DNA of 64,000 bases. Origin: Ginsengibacter hankyongi (GTDB taxonomy: Bacteria > Bacteroidota > Bacteroidia > Chitinophagales > Chitinophagaceae). A program made the position numbers and the translations under genes. The DNA is taken from contig NZ_VYQF01000006.1 of NCBI RefSeq assembly GCF_008710285.1, forward strand, positions 164,900 through 228,899. The letters are read 5' to 3'. Of this stretch, positions 7,637 through 15,695 are shown in pieces (the first letter of the stretch is position 1; every line of letters begins with the position of its first letter). The notes below the pieces were generated by a model. That model was given only the letters and a program-made list of their open reading frames with translations. It was not told the origin of the DNA and ran no database searches.

Positions 7637-8410
7637 ATGATCAATAAAAAAATAATGTGCCTTGCCGTAGATGATGAACCGCTTGCATTATCGGTATTAA
7701 AAAAATATATAAATTCTGTTGATTCGCTTGAGTTGGTAGGCAGTTGTGCTAATGCAGTGCAGGCATTACAAATGCTGCAACAGCACCACGTGGATATGAT
7801 TTTTCTTGATATACAAATGCCCCAAATTATGGGCACGGATTTTATCCGCACGTTAAAGAAATCTCCCGAAATTATCTTCACCACGGCTTATCGGAAATAT
7901 GCTGTTGAAGGTTTTGAGCTGGATGCGGTCGACTATTTATTAAAACCTATTTCGTTTGAACGTTTTCTTAAAGCGGTGAATAAAGTTTTCCAAACCGATA
8001 TAGTAGCACCGGAATCTGTTTATCAAACCAACGAGCTAATTTCGGAAACATCTGCTCCGTGGTTATACGTAAGGGCTGACCGTAAAATGATAAAGGTTCT
8101 TTTAAATGATATTCTTTATATAGAAGCTTTAAGTGACTACGTAAAAATTATTACCAGCTCAAAAACGATTGTAACCAAACAACTCATATCGACCCTGGAA
8201 GAAACCTTAACGAAAGACAACTTTATTCGAATACACCGCTCATTTATAATTGCCATTAACAAAATTGATTCTTATAATGCTGACAGTATACAGGTGGGCA
8301 GTAAAGAATTACCGGTAAGCAGGCTTTTTAAACAAAATGTAAACAAGCTTTTAAATATATCGTCATTGCCATCTTCCAACGATAATAAAGGAATTAAAAA
8401 GAAGGCGTGA
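7637..8410 (+). CDS. LytTR-family response regulator
   Basis: A 257-aa regulator. The receiver domain (about 7-118) has the acidic pair D12-D13, phosphoacceptor D58 (FLDIQMP), T82/T83 and K103 (LLKP). A LytTR DNA-binding domain follows at about 145-245 (RADRKMIKVLLNDILYIEAL..., FIRIHRSFIIAINKI). It is the expected partner of the kinase just upstream and probably controls the barrel-protein gene downstream and its own operon. All family residues are present, so unlike the first kinase it looks functional. Confidence 0.92.
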   Translation: MINKKIMCLAVDDEPLALSVLKKYINSVDSLELVGSCANAVQALQMLQQHHVDMIFLDIQMPQIMGTDFIRTLKKSPEIIFTTAYRKYAVEGFELDAVDYLLKPISFERFLKAVNKVFQTDIVAPESVYQTNELISETSAPWLYVRADRKMIKVLLNDILYIEALSDYVKIITSSKTIVTKQLISTLEETLTKDNFIRIHRSFIIAINKIDSYNADSIQVGSKELPVSRLFKQNVNKLLNISSLPSSNDNKGIKKKA

Positions 8411-8452
8411 AGAACGAAAAAAATATTTATTAAAAATCATAAATCAACCAAC

Positions 8453-9538
8453 ATGAAAAGGGTTATCATTATTCTAAATGCCTTATTGTTAGTAGGGCAT
8501 TTAGCAAAATCGCAAGGATGCATTATCGTCCGTAACGTGTCAGGGCTAGGACAATACAATGTAACCAGTAAATCATTTTCTATGGCTAACTGGCAAGTCA
8601 GCATCAATAACCGTTACTTTAAAGCCTATCGCGATTATAAAGGAAAAGTAGATTTAAAAACACCTCCTCGAAATCAAAATGTAATTGAATCTTTCTCAAT
8701 GGATCTTGCCGTAACCAGATTGTTGCCTCATGGCTGGTCGCTTGATTTAGGTTTTCCTATTTCAGCAAACAGCCGTACTTCAAACGCAGAGCATGGCGGC
8801 CCAAACACCACAAGGCATACTACGAGCGCCTTTGGCATGGGCGATCTACAATTTACCGCATTGAAATGGTTGTTGAAGCCATCTGAGAATCGAAGAGGCA
8901 ATATCCAGTTAGGATTTGGAATTAAGTTCCCCACTGGTGACTTTAAAAAGCAGGGATACTTTTACAGAAATGATACTACAAGAGTATTATCTATACTTAA
9001 CCCTTCCATCGAATTGGGTGACGGAGGAACAGGAATTATCGCAGAATTAAATACTTATTATTTCCTCAATTCAAAAAAAAATATTAGTCTTTATGGCAAC
9101 TTTTATTACCTGGCAAATCCTACCGATGTAAACGGGACGCAATATACAATGGGTAAACCAGAGACTGCAGCAAACATTTTGCTGGGAGCGTATGATGTGA
9201 GCGTGATTGATGTATTTTCAATACGTGCAGGCTTAAATTATGATGTAAAGAACTGGTCTTTTTCAGCAGGCATAAGAGATGAGGGCGCACCGGTTTATGA
9301 CCTGATTGGAAAGAGTGATGGAATACGTCGTTCGGGTTATACATTCTCGGCGGAGCCCGGCGTAATCTATAAATTTAAAAGTGTATCTATTTATAGTTAT
9401 GTCCCATTCTTACTTTCACATAAAGTAAAACAAAGCGCACTTGATAAAATTATAACAAAGGAAACGGGAGTTTACACAAGCAGTCCCGGTGGCTCAGGCG
9501 ATTACCAAATTTTTATAGGAGCTCAATTTCAACTTTGA
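8453..9538 (+). CDS. Outer-membrane beta-barrel protein, transporter-like
   Basis: A 361-aa protein with a signal peptide (MKRVIIILNALLLVGHLAKSQG). The rest is alternating aromatic and polar beta strands typical of porin-like barrels, ending in FIGAQFQL with the terminal hydrophobic pattern of outer-membrane proteins. The layout (early WSLDLGFPIS strand, later IQLGFGIKFPTGDF strand) resembles the 'MetA-pathway of phenol degradation' type of putative transporter, but the assignment is loose. It starts 42 bases after the LytTR gene and is probably in the same transcript, so it may be the target or output of that system. Confidence 0.7.
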   Translation: MKRVIIILNALLLVGHLAKSQGCIIVRNVSGLGQYNVTSKSFSMANWQVSINNRYFKAYRDYKGKVDLKTPPRNQNVIESFSMDLAVTRLLPHGWSLDLGFPISANSRTSNAEHGGPNTTRHTTSAFGMGDLQFTALKWLLKPSENRRGNIQLGFGIKFPTGDFKKQGYFYRNDTTRVLSILNPSIELGDGGTGIIAELNTYYFLNSKKNISLYGNFYYLANPTDVNGTQYTMGKPETAANILLGAYDVSVIDVFSIRAGLNYDVKNWSFSAGIRDEGAPVYDLIGKSDGIRRSGYTFSAEPGVIYKFKSVSIYSYVPFLLSHKVKQSALDKIITKETGVYTSSPGGSGDYQIFIGAQFQL

Positions 9539-9638
9539 TTTTTTTAGTGATTATATTCTGAAATTGTAAAACAAGTTATATTGAATACGAAACCAATGTT
9601 AACTAACGACCAGGGTTAAATGATTTTGCAGAATGGAA

Positions 9639-10451
9639 CTACTTGCCCCACCGCCATCTTAAAAAATAGGGAAAAGCTTTGCCCCAGGTAGGAACATCAT
9701 GTTTACCATCTTTCAGTTCCATATAGAGAATGTCTTCCTGGTCACGATAACCTTTTTTTACAAGTTCATCTATAAGAGAAATGGTGTCATCTATTGAGTC
9801 GATAATACCATTATTATTTCTATCGGCAGTTTCATCCATGGTTCCTGTTTCAAAAAAGAATTTTAGCCACGGATAATAATTACCCTTTCTTATTTGCGCT
9901 TGCATAATTCTATCGCTGTACTCATCAAACAAAGGATCATCCTGGCTAACGCTGCGCCACCAAAATGAGCCGCTGAATACACCCACATTTTTAAATTCTT
10001 CCGGGTGGTTCCAAACAATATCCAGGGCACTTAAGCCACCAAGGGAAAAACCACAAAAAGATTTTTCTTTAAAAGAAACGAATGTATAGTTGATCTTAAT
10101 AAAAGGTAATAACTCTTCAAAAATAAACTGCTGGTATAATGCAGCTTTGTTGCCTCTCCCGGCATAATCTAAAATTTTTGCGGTACCATATTCGTTTTTC
10201 CGATTAGCTCCGCAACTAATGCCTGCAAAAAAAAGCGGTCGAATTTCCCTGTGATTATAAAGATTGGTAAGTATATTTTCAAAATTCATTGTTTCAAGAT
10301 CCTGCCCGTCATTAATCAACAGCATCTCCATTTCGTGCAATGTATTGTTATAGGAAGGATAATACACGCTTAACGTAACTTCCCTGTCCAATAATTTTGA
10401 TTGCAGAACATGGATTTCAGCAGTTATAAGGGCGGCTCTTTTTATATGCAT
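9639..10451 (-). CDS. Esterase (EsteraseD/Fes-like alpha/beta hydrolase)
   Basis: A 270-aa alpha/beta hydrolase without signal peptide, so cytoplasmic. The nucleophile elbow is GFSLGG (Ser136), the likely catalytic His is H251 in GKHDVPTW, and the acid is probably within 203-207. This is the putative esterase family that includes enterobactin esterases. An EF-hand-like loop, DRNNNGIIDSID, at about residues 210-221 is unusual and could bind calcium. It is divergently transcribed from the ATP-grasp gene at 10608 and shares its control region, suggesting it belongs to the ligase cluster, perhaps releasing or hydrolysing the product. Confidence 0.85.
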   Translation of the reverse strand: MHIKRAALITAEIHVLQSKLLDREVTLSVYYPSYNNTLHEMEMLLINDGQDLETMNFENILTNLYNHREIRPLFFAGISCGANRKNEYGTAKILDYAGRGNKAALYQQFIFEELLPFIKINYTFVSFKEKSFCGFSLGGLSALDIVWNHPEEFKNVGVFSGSFWWRSVSQDDPLFDEYSDRIMQAQIRKGNYYPWLKFFFETGTMDETADRNNNGIIDSIDDTISLIDELVKKGYRDQEDILYMELKDGKHDVPTWGKAFPYFLRWRWGK

Positions 10452-10607
10452 ATGCAGCCAAAAATAAATAAAATAGATTTTAAAATTGTAAATACAAGAA
10501 GAGGTTACTTGTTCTGAAATTTAATTTTACTAAATTGGGATTGAAAAAATTATGTAAGAAAATTCAATCATTATTACCAAAACAATCCATCACTCAAAAA
10601 AATACTC

Positions 10608-11561
10608 ATGAAAAAAATTGGAATTTTATTCGGACAGGAACGAAGTTTTCCTGAAGCTTTTATTGAAAGAATTAACAGTAAAAATATAGATGGAATTACA
10701 GCGGAGCCTGTTCACATAAATAAAGTAATGCAGGGCGAAAGCAGCGGGTATTCGGTAATTATAGATCGCATATCGCAGGACATTCCTTTCTATCGGGCGT
10801 TTCTAAAAAATGCAGCATTATGTGGAACCGCAGTTATTAATAATCCCTTCTGGTGGAGTGCCGATGAAAAATTTTTTAATAATTGTCTTGCAACAAAAAT
10901 AGAGGTGCCGGTTCCGAAAACGGTAATTCTTCCTTCTAAAAGTTTACCGGCAGATACCAGTGATCAATCTTTTTCTAACCTTGCCTACCCTTTGGATTGG
11001 GAGAGCATTTTTAGTTACATTGGCTTTCCTGCGTACATGAAACCTCATGCAGGCGGCGGCTGGAAGAATGTATATAAAGTAACTGACCCGCAGGACTTAT
11101 TTAATAAACATGGCGAAACGGGTGAACTGATAATGATGCTGCAGGAGGAAATTGTATTTGATGAATATTACCGCTGCTATTGTATTGGCGGAAAGTATGT
11201 TCGCATAATGCCTTATGAACCACGCAATCCGCACCATTTAAGGTATGCAGCCGGTTTTAAACCTGATAATAAAAGGCTTGAGTTGATGACCGATATTGTT
11301 TTACGAATCAATAAATACCTGGGCTACGATTTCAATACGGTTGAACTTGCTTTACGTGATGGAGTGCCTTATGCCATTGATTTCTGTAATCCTGCACCTG
11401 ATGCCGAGCTTAGCAGTGTTGGCAAAGAAAATTTTGACTGGGTAGTGGAAACCGCAGCAAATTATGCCATTGAAAAAGCCCAGGCTCACGAAGATGAAAA
11501 AGATAATTTAACCTGGGGCGAATATGTTAGAAGAAGTGCAGATGGAAAGAAGCTATATTAA
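10608..11561 (+). CDS. ATP-grasp ligase-like protein A
   Basis: A 317-aa protein with an ATP-grasp fold of the RimK/D-Ala-D-Ala ligase type. It has an N-terminal pre-ATP-grasp domain (1-90), a phosphate-binding segment PAYMKPHAGGGWKNVYKV (141-158), an adenine-contact strand MLQEEIVFDEYYR (177-189), and a metal-binding end VELALRDGVPYAIDFCNPAPD (245-265; E246, D258, N261). Such enzymes join a carboxylate to an amine through an acyl-phosphate. It has no clear substrate-defining motif. It opens a plus-strand run with the GCS2 gene 50 bases downstream, so the two may act in sequence. Confidence 0.85.
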   Translation: MKKIGILFGQERSFPEAFIERINSKNIDGITAEPVHINKVMQGESSGYSVIIDRISQDIPFYRAFLKNAALCGTAVINNPFWWSADEKFFNNCLATKIEVPVPKTVILPSKSLPADTSDQSFSNLAYPLDWESIFSYIGFPAYMKPHAGGGWKNVYKVTDPQDLFNKHGETGELIMMLQEEIVFDEYYRCYCIGGKYVRIMPYEPRNPHHLRYAAGFKPDNKRLELMTDIVLRINKYLGYDFNTVELALRDGVPYAIDFCNPAPDAELSSVGKENFDWVVETAANYAIEKAQAHEDEKDNLTWGEYVRRSADGKKLY

Positions 11562-11581
11562 TTGATAATTGATAATTGATA
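11561..11581. repeat. Three copies of the 7-bp repeat ATTGATA
   Basis: ATTGATA is repeated at 11561, 11568 and 11575 between two cluster genes and is followed by a small AT-rich palindrome (AAAAATTcatAATTTTT). Simple repeats of this type are frequent between Bacteroidota genes. Confidence 0.7.
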
Positions 11582-11611
11582 ATGAAAAATTCATAATTTT
11601 TAATTCAAAAC

Positions 11612-12724
11612 ATGTCAGGCATTTCCTATAAACATTTTACGTTAGGCGTAGAAGAAGAATACATGGTGATAGACCCTGTAACCCGTGAGCTTAAAAGCCA
11701 TGAGCAGAAGATTGTGCAGGAAGGTGAAAAAGTTATTAAAGACAAAGTGAAAGCAGAGATGCACCAGGCCGTTGTAGAAGTAGGTACGGACATTTGCCGG
11801 GATATTGATGAGGCTTATGTGGATGTGGCTACGTTGCGTAAAACGATAAGCGCCATTGCAGGGAGCCTTGGCTTATGGGTGGGCGCTTCGGGTACGCATC
11901 CCTTCAGCCATTGGGAAAGCCAGTTGATTACTGATCACGCAAGGTATAGCCAAATAGTAAATGAGCTTCAGGAAGCTGCAAGGAGCAATCTTATTTTTGG
12001 CTTACATGTGCACGTAGGAATGGAAAACAGGGAAATGGCTATTCATATTGCCAATTCTGCCCGGTATTTTTTACCTCACATTTATGCATTAAGCACCAAC
12101 TCCCCTTTTTGGGAGGGAAGACTTACCGGCTATAAATCTTTCCGCACAAAGGTTTTTGACAAGTTCCCACGGACAGGCATACCCGATTTTTTTGACAGTA
12201 TAGAAGCGTATGATAATTATGTAAAGTTGCTGGTAAAAACCAATTGCATTGACAATGCAAAAAAGATCTGGTGGGATCTGCGTGTGCATCCCTTTTTTAA
12301 CACGGTTGAGTTTCGAATATGCGATGTACCCATGACCGTTATGGAAACTATTACCATTGCGGCTTTATTCCAGGGAATATGCGCCAAGTTGTATAAACTG
12401 CGTACGCAGAATTTAAATTTCATCATTTACCCCCGTGCATTAATAAACGAAAACAAATGGCGTGCAGGCCGCTATGGCATCGAAGGCAGTATGATTGACT
12501 TTGGTAAAGAAACAGAAGTAAATACAAGAGTGCTTATTTATGAGTTGCTGGATTTTATTGATGACGTAACCGGCCCGCTTGGGATACGCAACGCCGTTAG
12601 TAACGTGCATAAAATGATGGAAGAAGGAACCGGCGCAGACAGGCAATTAAAAGTATATGAGCAAACCAATAGCCTCCCGGCTGTCGTTGATTATGTACAT
12701 GACCAGTTTTTAGCGGGGCTGTAA
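11612..12724 (+). CDS. Carboxylate-amine ligase, GCS2 (YbdK) family
   Basis: A 370-aa member of the glutamate-cysteine ligase type 2 family (COG2170). The diagnostic motif GVEEEYMVIDP is at residues 12-22. Later family motifs are LIFGLHVHVGM (about 126-136), a Ser-Pro-Phe-Trp-Glu-Gly segment near 168, and RVHPFFNTVEFRICDVP (about 224-240). The length is normal. Family members have weak glutamate-cysteine ligase activity in vitro, but their natural substrates are mostly unknown. Its place between ATP-grasp and amidotransferase-like genes suggests a ligation step in a small peptide or amide pathway rather than glutathione synthesis, since no gshB is present. Confidence 0.92.
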   Translation: MSGISYKHFTLGVEEEYMVIDPVTRELKSHEQKIVQEGEKVIKDKVKAEMHQAVVEVGTDICRDIDEAYVDVATLRKTISAIAGSLGLWVGASGTHPFSHWESQLITDHARYSQIVNELQEAARSNLIFGLHVHVGMENREMAIHIANSARYFLPHIYALSTNSPFWEGRLTGYKSFRTKVFDKFPRTGIPDFFDSIEAYDNYVKLLVKTNCIDNAKKIWWDLRVHPFFNTVEFRICDVPMTVMETITIAALFQGICAKLYKLRTQNLNFIIYPRALINENKWRAGRYGIEGSMIDFGKETEVNTRVLIYELLDFIDDVTGPLGIRNAVSNVHKMMEEGTGADRQLKVYEQTNSLPAVVDYVHDQFLAGL

Positions 12725-12790
12725 AAGGGATAGTAGGTACATTGATAAGTATTTTTGTAAAATTTATATTTAATAATTACTGTAATTAAA

Positions 12791-13192
12791 ATGTCAACAG
12801 AACAAAATAAGCAAGTCGTTCTTAGATTTAATAAAGAATTTATAGAAAAAGGAAATACAGAAGTATTAAAAGAAATTGTTGCAGATGATTTTAAGAATCA
12901 TACCGCGGCAGGAAATGTTCGAAACGATGTAACAGGCTTAATACAGTTTATAGGAATGATACACAAAGGATTTAGTGATATTCGTATCGACATTTACGAG
13001 CAACTTGCAGAAAATGATTTAGTGACAACACGTAAAATAATTCATGCAAAACATACCGGTGAAATAATGGGACATGCAGCAACAGGTAAAGCTGTTGAAA
13101 TGAATGTGATTGATATAGTTCGCTTACGCGACGGGAAATATGTTGACCATTGGGGCAGAAACGATATCATGCAGGTTATACAATCGTTATAA
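12791..13192 (+). CDS. SnoaL-like ester cyclase family protein
   Basis: A 133-aa protein of the NTF2-like SnoaL fold. It starts with the usual helix (NKQVVLRFNKEFIEKGNTEVLKEIVADDFKNH), followed by GLIQFIGMIHKGFSDIRIDI, and ends with the family strand pair VRLRDGKYVDHWGRNDIMQVIQ. Relatives in polyketide pathways are aldol cyclases, but most small bacterial members have unknown roles. It lies 13 bases before the SDR gene and is probably co-transcribed with it. The pair is embedded in the ligase cluster but might be an unrelated insertion. Confidence 0.85.
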   Translation: MSTEQNKQVVLRFNKEFIEKGNTEVLKEIVADDFKNHTAAGNVRNDVTGLIQFIGMIHKGFSDIRIDIYEQLAENDLVTTRKIIHAKHTGEIMGHAATGKAVEMNVIDIVRLRDGKYVDHWGRNDIMQVIQSL

Positions 13193-13205
13193 AAAAGCAT
13201 AAATT

Positions 13206-14018
13206 ATGAGCGCACAAACAATATTCATAACAGGCGCAACGGATGGCATAGGAAAGCTTACAGCCCGCGACCTTGCAAAACTAAATAAAGATGCTGCCAT
13301 TCTTATTCATGGAAGAAATAAAATAAAGCTTGATAAAGTAATTGAAGAAATAAAATCTGCAAGTGGCAATCAAAATGTTGAAGGCTATATTGCTGATCTG
13401 TCGTCAATGGACGATGTTCGCAAACTTGCAAACGATGTGCTAGCAAAGCATGATAAAATTAATATTTTGATCAATAACGCAGGAGCAGGTTTTGCTGCGT
13501 CCCGTTATGGCAAAGATGGAACTGAAACAAGATTCACAGTCAACTATCTTGCGCCTTTCCTTTTAACCCATCTTTTGTTACCTGCAATAAAAAATGCAGC
13601 GCCTTCACGCATTATAAATGTTGCCTCAGCGGGCCAATCCCCTGTTAACTTTAAAGATATTATGCTTGAAAAAAGCTTTGATGGTCTTACAGCCTATACG
13701 CAAAGTAAGCTTGCACTTATTATGTTCACCATTGATCTTGCAGATGAATTAAAGAATGATAATGTTACAGTAAACAGTCTGCATCCCGGAACTTATCTTG
13801 ATACAAACATGGTGCACGACGCTGGTATAAAGCCGCATGGCACAGCGCAAAGCGGAGCCGATGCAACAATTTATCTTGCAACATCTCCCACATTAAAAAA
13901 TACTACGGGAGAATATTTCAATGTAAAGAATGAAGCAAAAGCAAATGCGCAGGCGTACGATATGGATGCAAGGAAGCAATTAAGAAATTTAAGTTTAAAG
14001 CTCACCAATCTTACTTAA
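13206..14018 (+). CDS. Short-chain dehydrogenase/reductase
   Basis: A 270-aa classical SDR with the NAD(P)-binding motif TGATDGIG (9-16), the NNAG motif (90-93), catalytic Ser141 and the Tyr164-xxx-Lys168 pair (YTQSK). The arginine after the second strand (HGRNK) favours NADPH. It is likely a cytosolic oxidoreductase acting on a hydroxyl/keto group; retinol-dehydrogenase-like members have this layout. It is paired with the upstream SnoaL gene. The substrate cannot be read from the sequence. Confidence 0.9.
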   Translation: MSAQTIFITGATDGIGKLTARDLAKLNKDAAILIHGRNKIKLDKVIEEIKSASGNQNVEGYIADLSSMDDVRKLANDVLAKHDKINILINNAGAGFAASRYGKDGTETRFTVNYLAPFLLTHLLLPAIKNAAPSRIINVASAGQSPVNFKDIMLEKSFDGLTAYTQSKLALIMFTIDLADELKNDNVTVNSLHPGTYLDTNMVHDAGIKPHGTAQSGADATIYLATSPTLKNTTGEYFNVKNEAKANAQAYDMDARKQLRNLSLKLTNLT

Positions 14019-14333
14019 ATTATTTTTTTAAAGTATCGAAATTCACGTACTTCTACTATAATTTGCGGCCAATCTTGCAAATAAAAAAAATGTTTTTTAA
14101 TTTTATCGCCACACAAGAACCTCTTCCTGAATTCCCATTATCTTTTTAAAAATCTTCGCTTACTTAATTACGTTGTCGCATACACGATAATCCTTCTGCC
14201 AATGTAATTTTTTAGCACTAATCCTTTATTTCGTGTTTTTATTTCATCAAAGTATTTAACACAATATTTTGGTTTTACTTTAAAACCTAACCGTATTTAC
14301 AGGTCTTAATATTGAAAGCTTAAAATAAAGATT
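14019..14333. other. Intergenic region after the SDR gene
   Basis: 315 AT-rich bases with no convincing gene, terminator hairpin or repeat. It separates the SnoaL/SDR pair from the 108-aa gene and so probably marks a transcription boundary inside the cluster. Confidence 0.5.
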
Positions 14334-14660
14334 ATGGAAACAAATTCTACACAACAGGAAATTTTATTAGTAACAGGAACAAGCTTTACTTCAGGTAAGT
14401 TTTGCGAAACCAGCGATGGACTTAGCTATAACCACCTTAGTGAAAAAGAGAAACTCGAGGTAGCCTGCTGGAACGGCCTTCTTCCTAAAATGCTGCCTGA
14501 AATATTTAATCAATATGCTGCCCATAAAAAGCTATACCTCTGGGAAATACGTGAAGGCGCCTCATTTATAGAGCTTGAACTCGGCGAGCAATACATGGAA
14601 TTTGAAAAAAGATTTTCGATAGACCCGTATTCGTTTTTGCCCTTACAAATACTTTCCTGA
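14334..14660 (+). CDS. Conserved hypothetical protein, 108 aa
   Basis: A small soluble protein without signal peptide or membrane helix. Features are a LLVTGTSFTSGKFCETSD start, an acidic helix (SEKEKLEVACWNGLLPKMLPEIF) and a C-terminal half with alternating hydrophobics (KLYLWEIREGASFIELELG). It has the look of proteins restricted to Chitinophagaceae, and I know no function. It has its own upstream gap and is followed by the amidotransferase-like gene after 85 bases that contain a -7 promoter box. Confidence 0.65.
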   Translation: METNSTQQEILLVTGTSFTSGKFCETSDGLSYNHLSEKEKLEVACWNGLLPKMLPEIFNQYAAHKKLYLWEIREGASFIELELGEQYMEFEKRFSIDPYSFLPLQILS

Positions 14661-14733
14661 TAAATTAATAAACAAAATATCTACAGGCATAGCTCGAAAA
14701 GAATCGGATACCTTTTGAGTTTTATAAATAATT

Positions 14734-14741
14734 TATCTTTG
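14734..14741 (+). promoter_or_regulatory. -7 promoter box TATCTTTG, nearly on the start codon
   Basis: A perfect match to the Bacteroidota TAnnTTTG element ends only four bases before the ATG at 14746. Transcription starting about 5-8 bases downstream would give a leaderless mRNA. A TTTG at 14714-14717 could serve as the -33 element, although its spacing is short. Confidence 0.55.
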
Positions 14742-14745
14742 CCCG

Positions 14746-15588
14746 ATGAATTTAATTGACAAGCAAACCGTACGTATTGCTATTTTGGATTTATATGAAG
14801 GAGCGACTAACCAAGGCATGAGAGGTATCCGTGAAATAATTAAGCAGTTTGGCGAAATAAATCAACTAAATATTGAATTGCAGGAGTTTGATGTGCGTTT
14901 GCAACACAGCGTTCCTGATTTAAGTTATGATATATACATAAGTTCCGGGGGCCCGGGCAGCCCGCTGGAGAGCGAGGGTTCAGAATGGGAAAAAAAATAT
15001 TTTGAATGGTTATCCGATGTAGAGAAGTGGAATGATGATGCCATGCAGTTGCAAAAGAAATATGTTTTCTTTATCTGTCATTCGTTTCAATTAGTATGCA
15101 GGCACTGGCAGCTCGCTACCGTATGCGCAAGAAAATCAACTTCGTTTGGCGTATTCCCTATACATCTTTTGGAAGAAGGAAAAGAAGAGCCGGTATTTAA
15201 CGGAATGGCAGATCCTTTTTATGCGGTTGACAGCCGCGATTACCAGGTTATTGAGCCAAGGATGAACATACTTTATAAGGGAGCAAAAATATTATGCATT
15301 GAAAAAGACCGACCTCATTTGCCTTATGAAAGAGCGATTATGGGCATTCGGTTCAGCGATTATTTTATTGGCACCCAGTTTCATCCCGAAGCGGATGCAG
15401 TTGGTATGAGCATGTATTTGCAAACAGAAGAAAAAAAGAAAACGGTTATAGAAAATCATGGGGAACAAAAATGGAAATCTATGATTGAACAACTGAATGA
15501 CCCTGAAAAAATATTGTGGACTTATGCGCATATTCTTCCCAACTTTTTAAATATTGCCCTCAATAGTTTCTCCCTGGTCCCTGCATAA
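14746..15588 (+). CDS. Class-I glutamine amidotransferase-like protein
   Basis: A 280-aa GATase1 fold protein. An oxyanion-strand motif SSGGPGSP lies at 66-73. The presumed nucleophile is Cys111 in FFICHSFQL, with partner His213 and Glu215 in QFHPEAD. The usual small glycines around the nucleophile (GxCxG) are replaced (ICHSF), so it may hydrolyse a gamma-glutamyl bond other than glutamine's or deliver ammonia poorly. The C-terminal 60 residues extend beyond the core domain. It sits 107 bases before the second ATP-grasp gene, consistent with an amidotransferase-ligase pair. Confidence 0.8.
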   Translation: MNLIDKQTVRIAILDLYEGATNQGMRGIREIIKQFGEINQLNIELQEFDVRLQHSVPDLSYDIYISSGGPGSPLESEGSEWEKKYFEWLSDVEKWNDDAMQLQKKYVFFICHSFQLVCRHWQLATVCARKSTSFGVFPIHLLEEGKEEPVFNGMADPFYAVDSRDYQVIEPRMNILYKGAKILCIEKDRPHLPYERAIMGIRFSDYFIGTQFHPEADAVGMSMYLQTEEKKKTVIENHGEQKWKSMIEQLNDPEKILWTYAHILPNFLNIALNSFSLVPA

Positions 15589-15695
15589 CACAGTCTCGTG
15601 TTTCATGAAATGTAAAATTTTGTTTTGCTCACCCCGTAATACATTTTTAATTTTCTTACCTTTCATTCATTCTTTTTTCTAAAATTAAAAATGCT

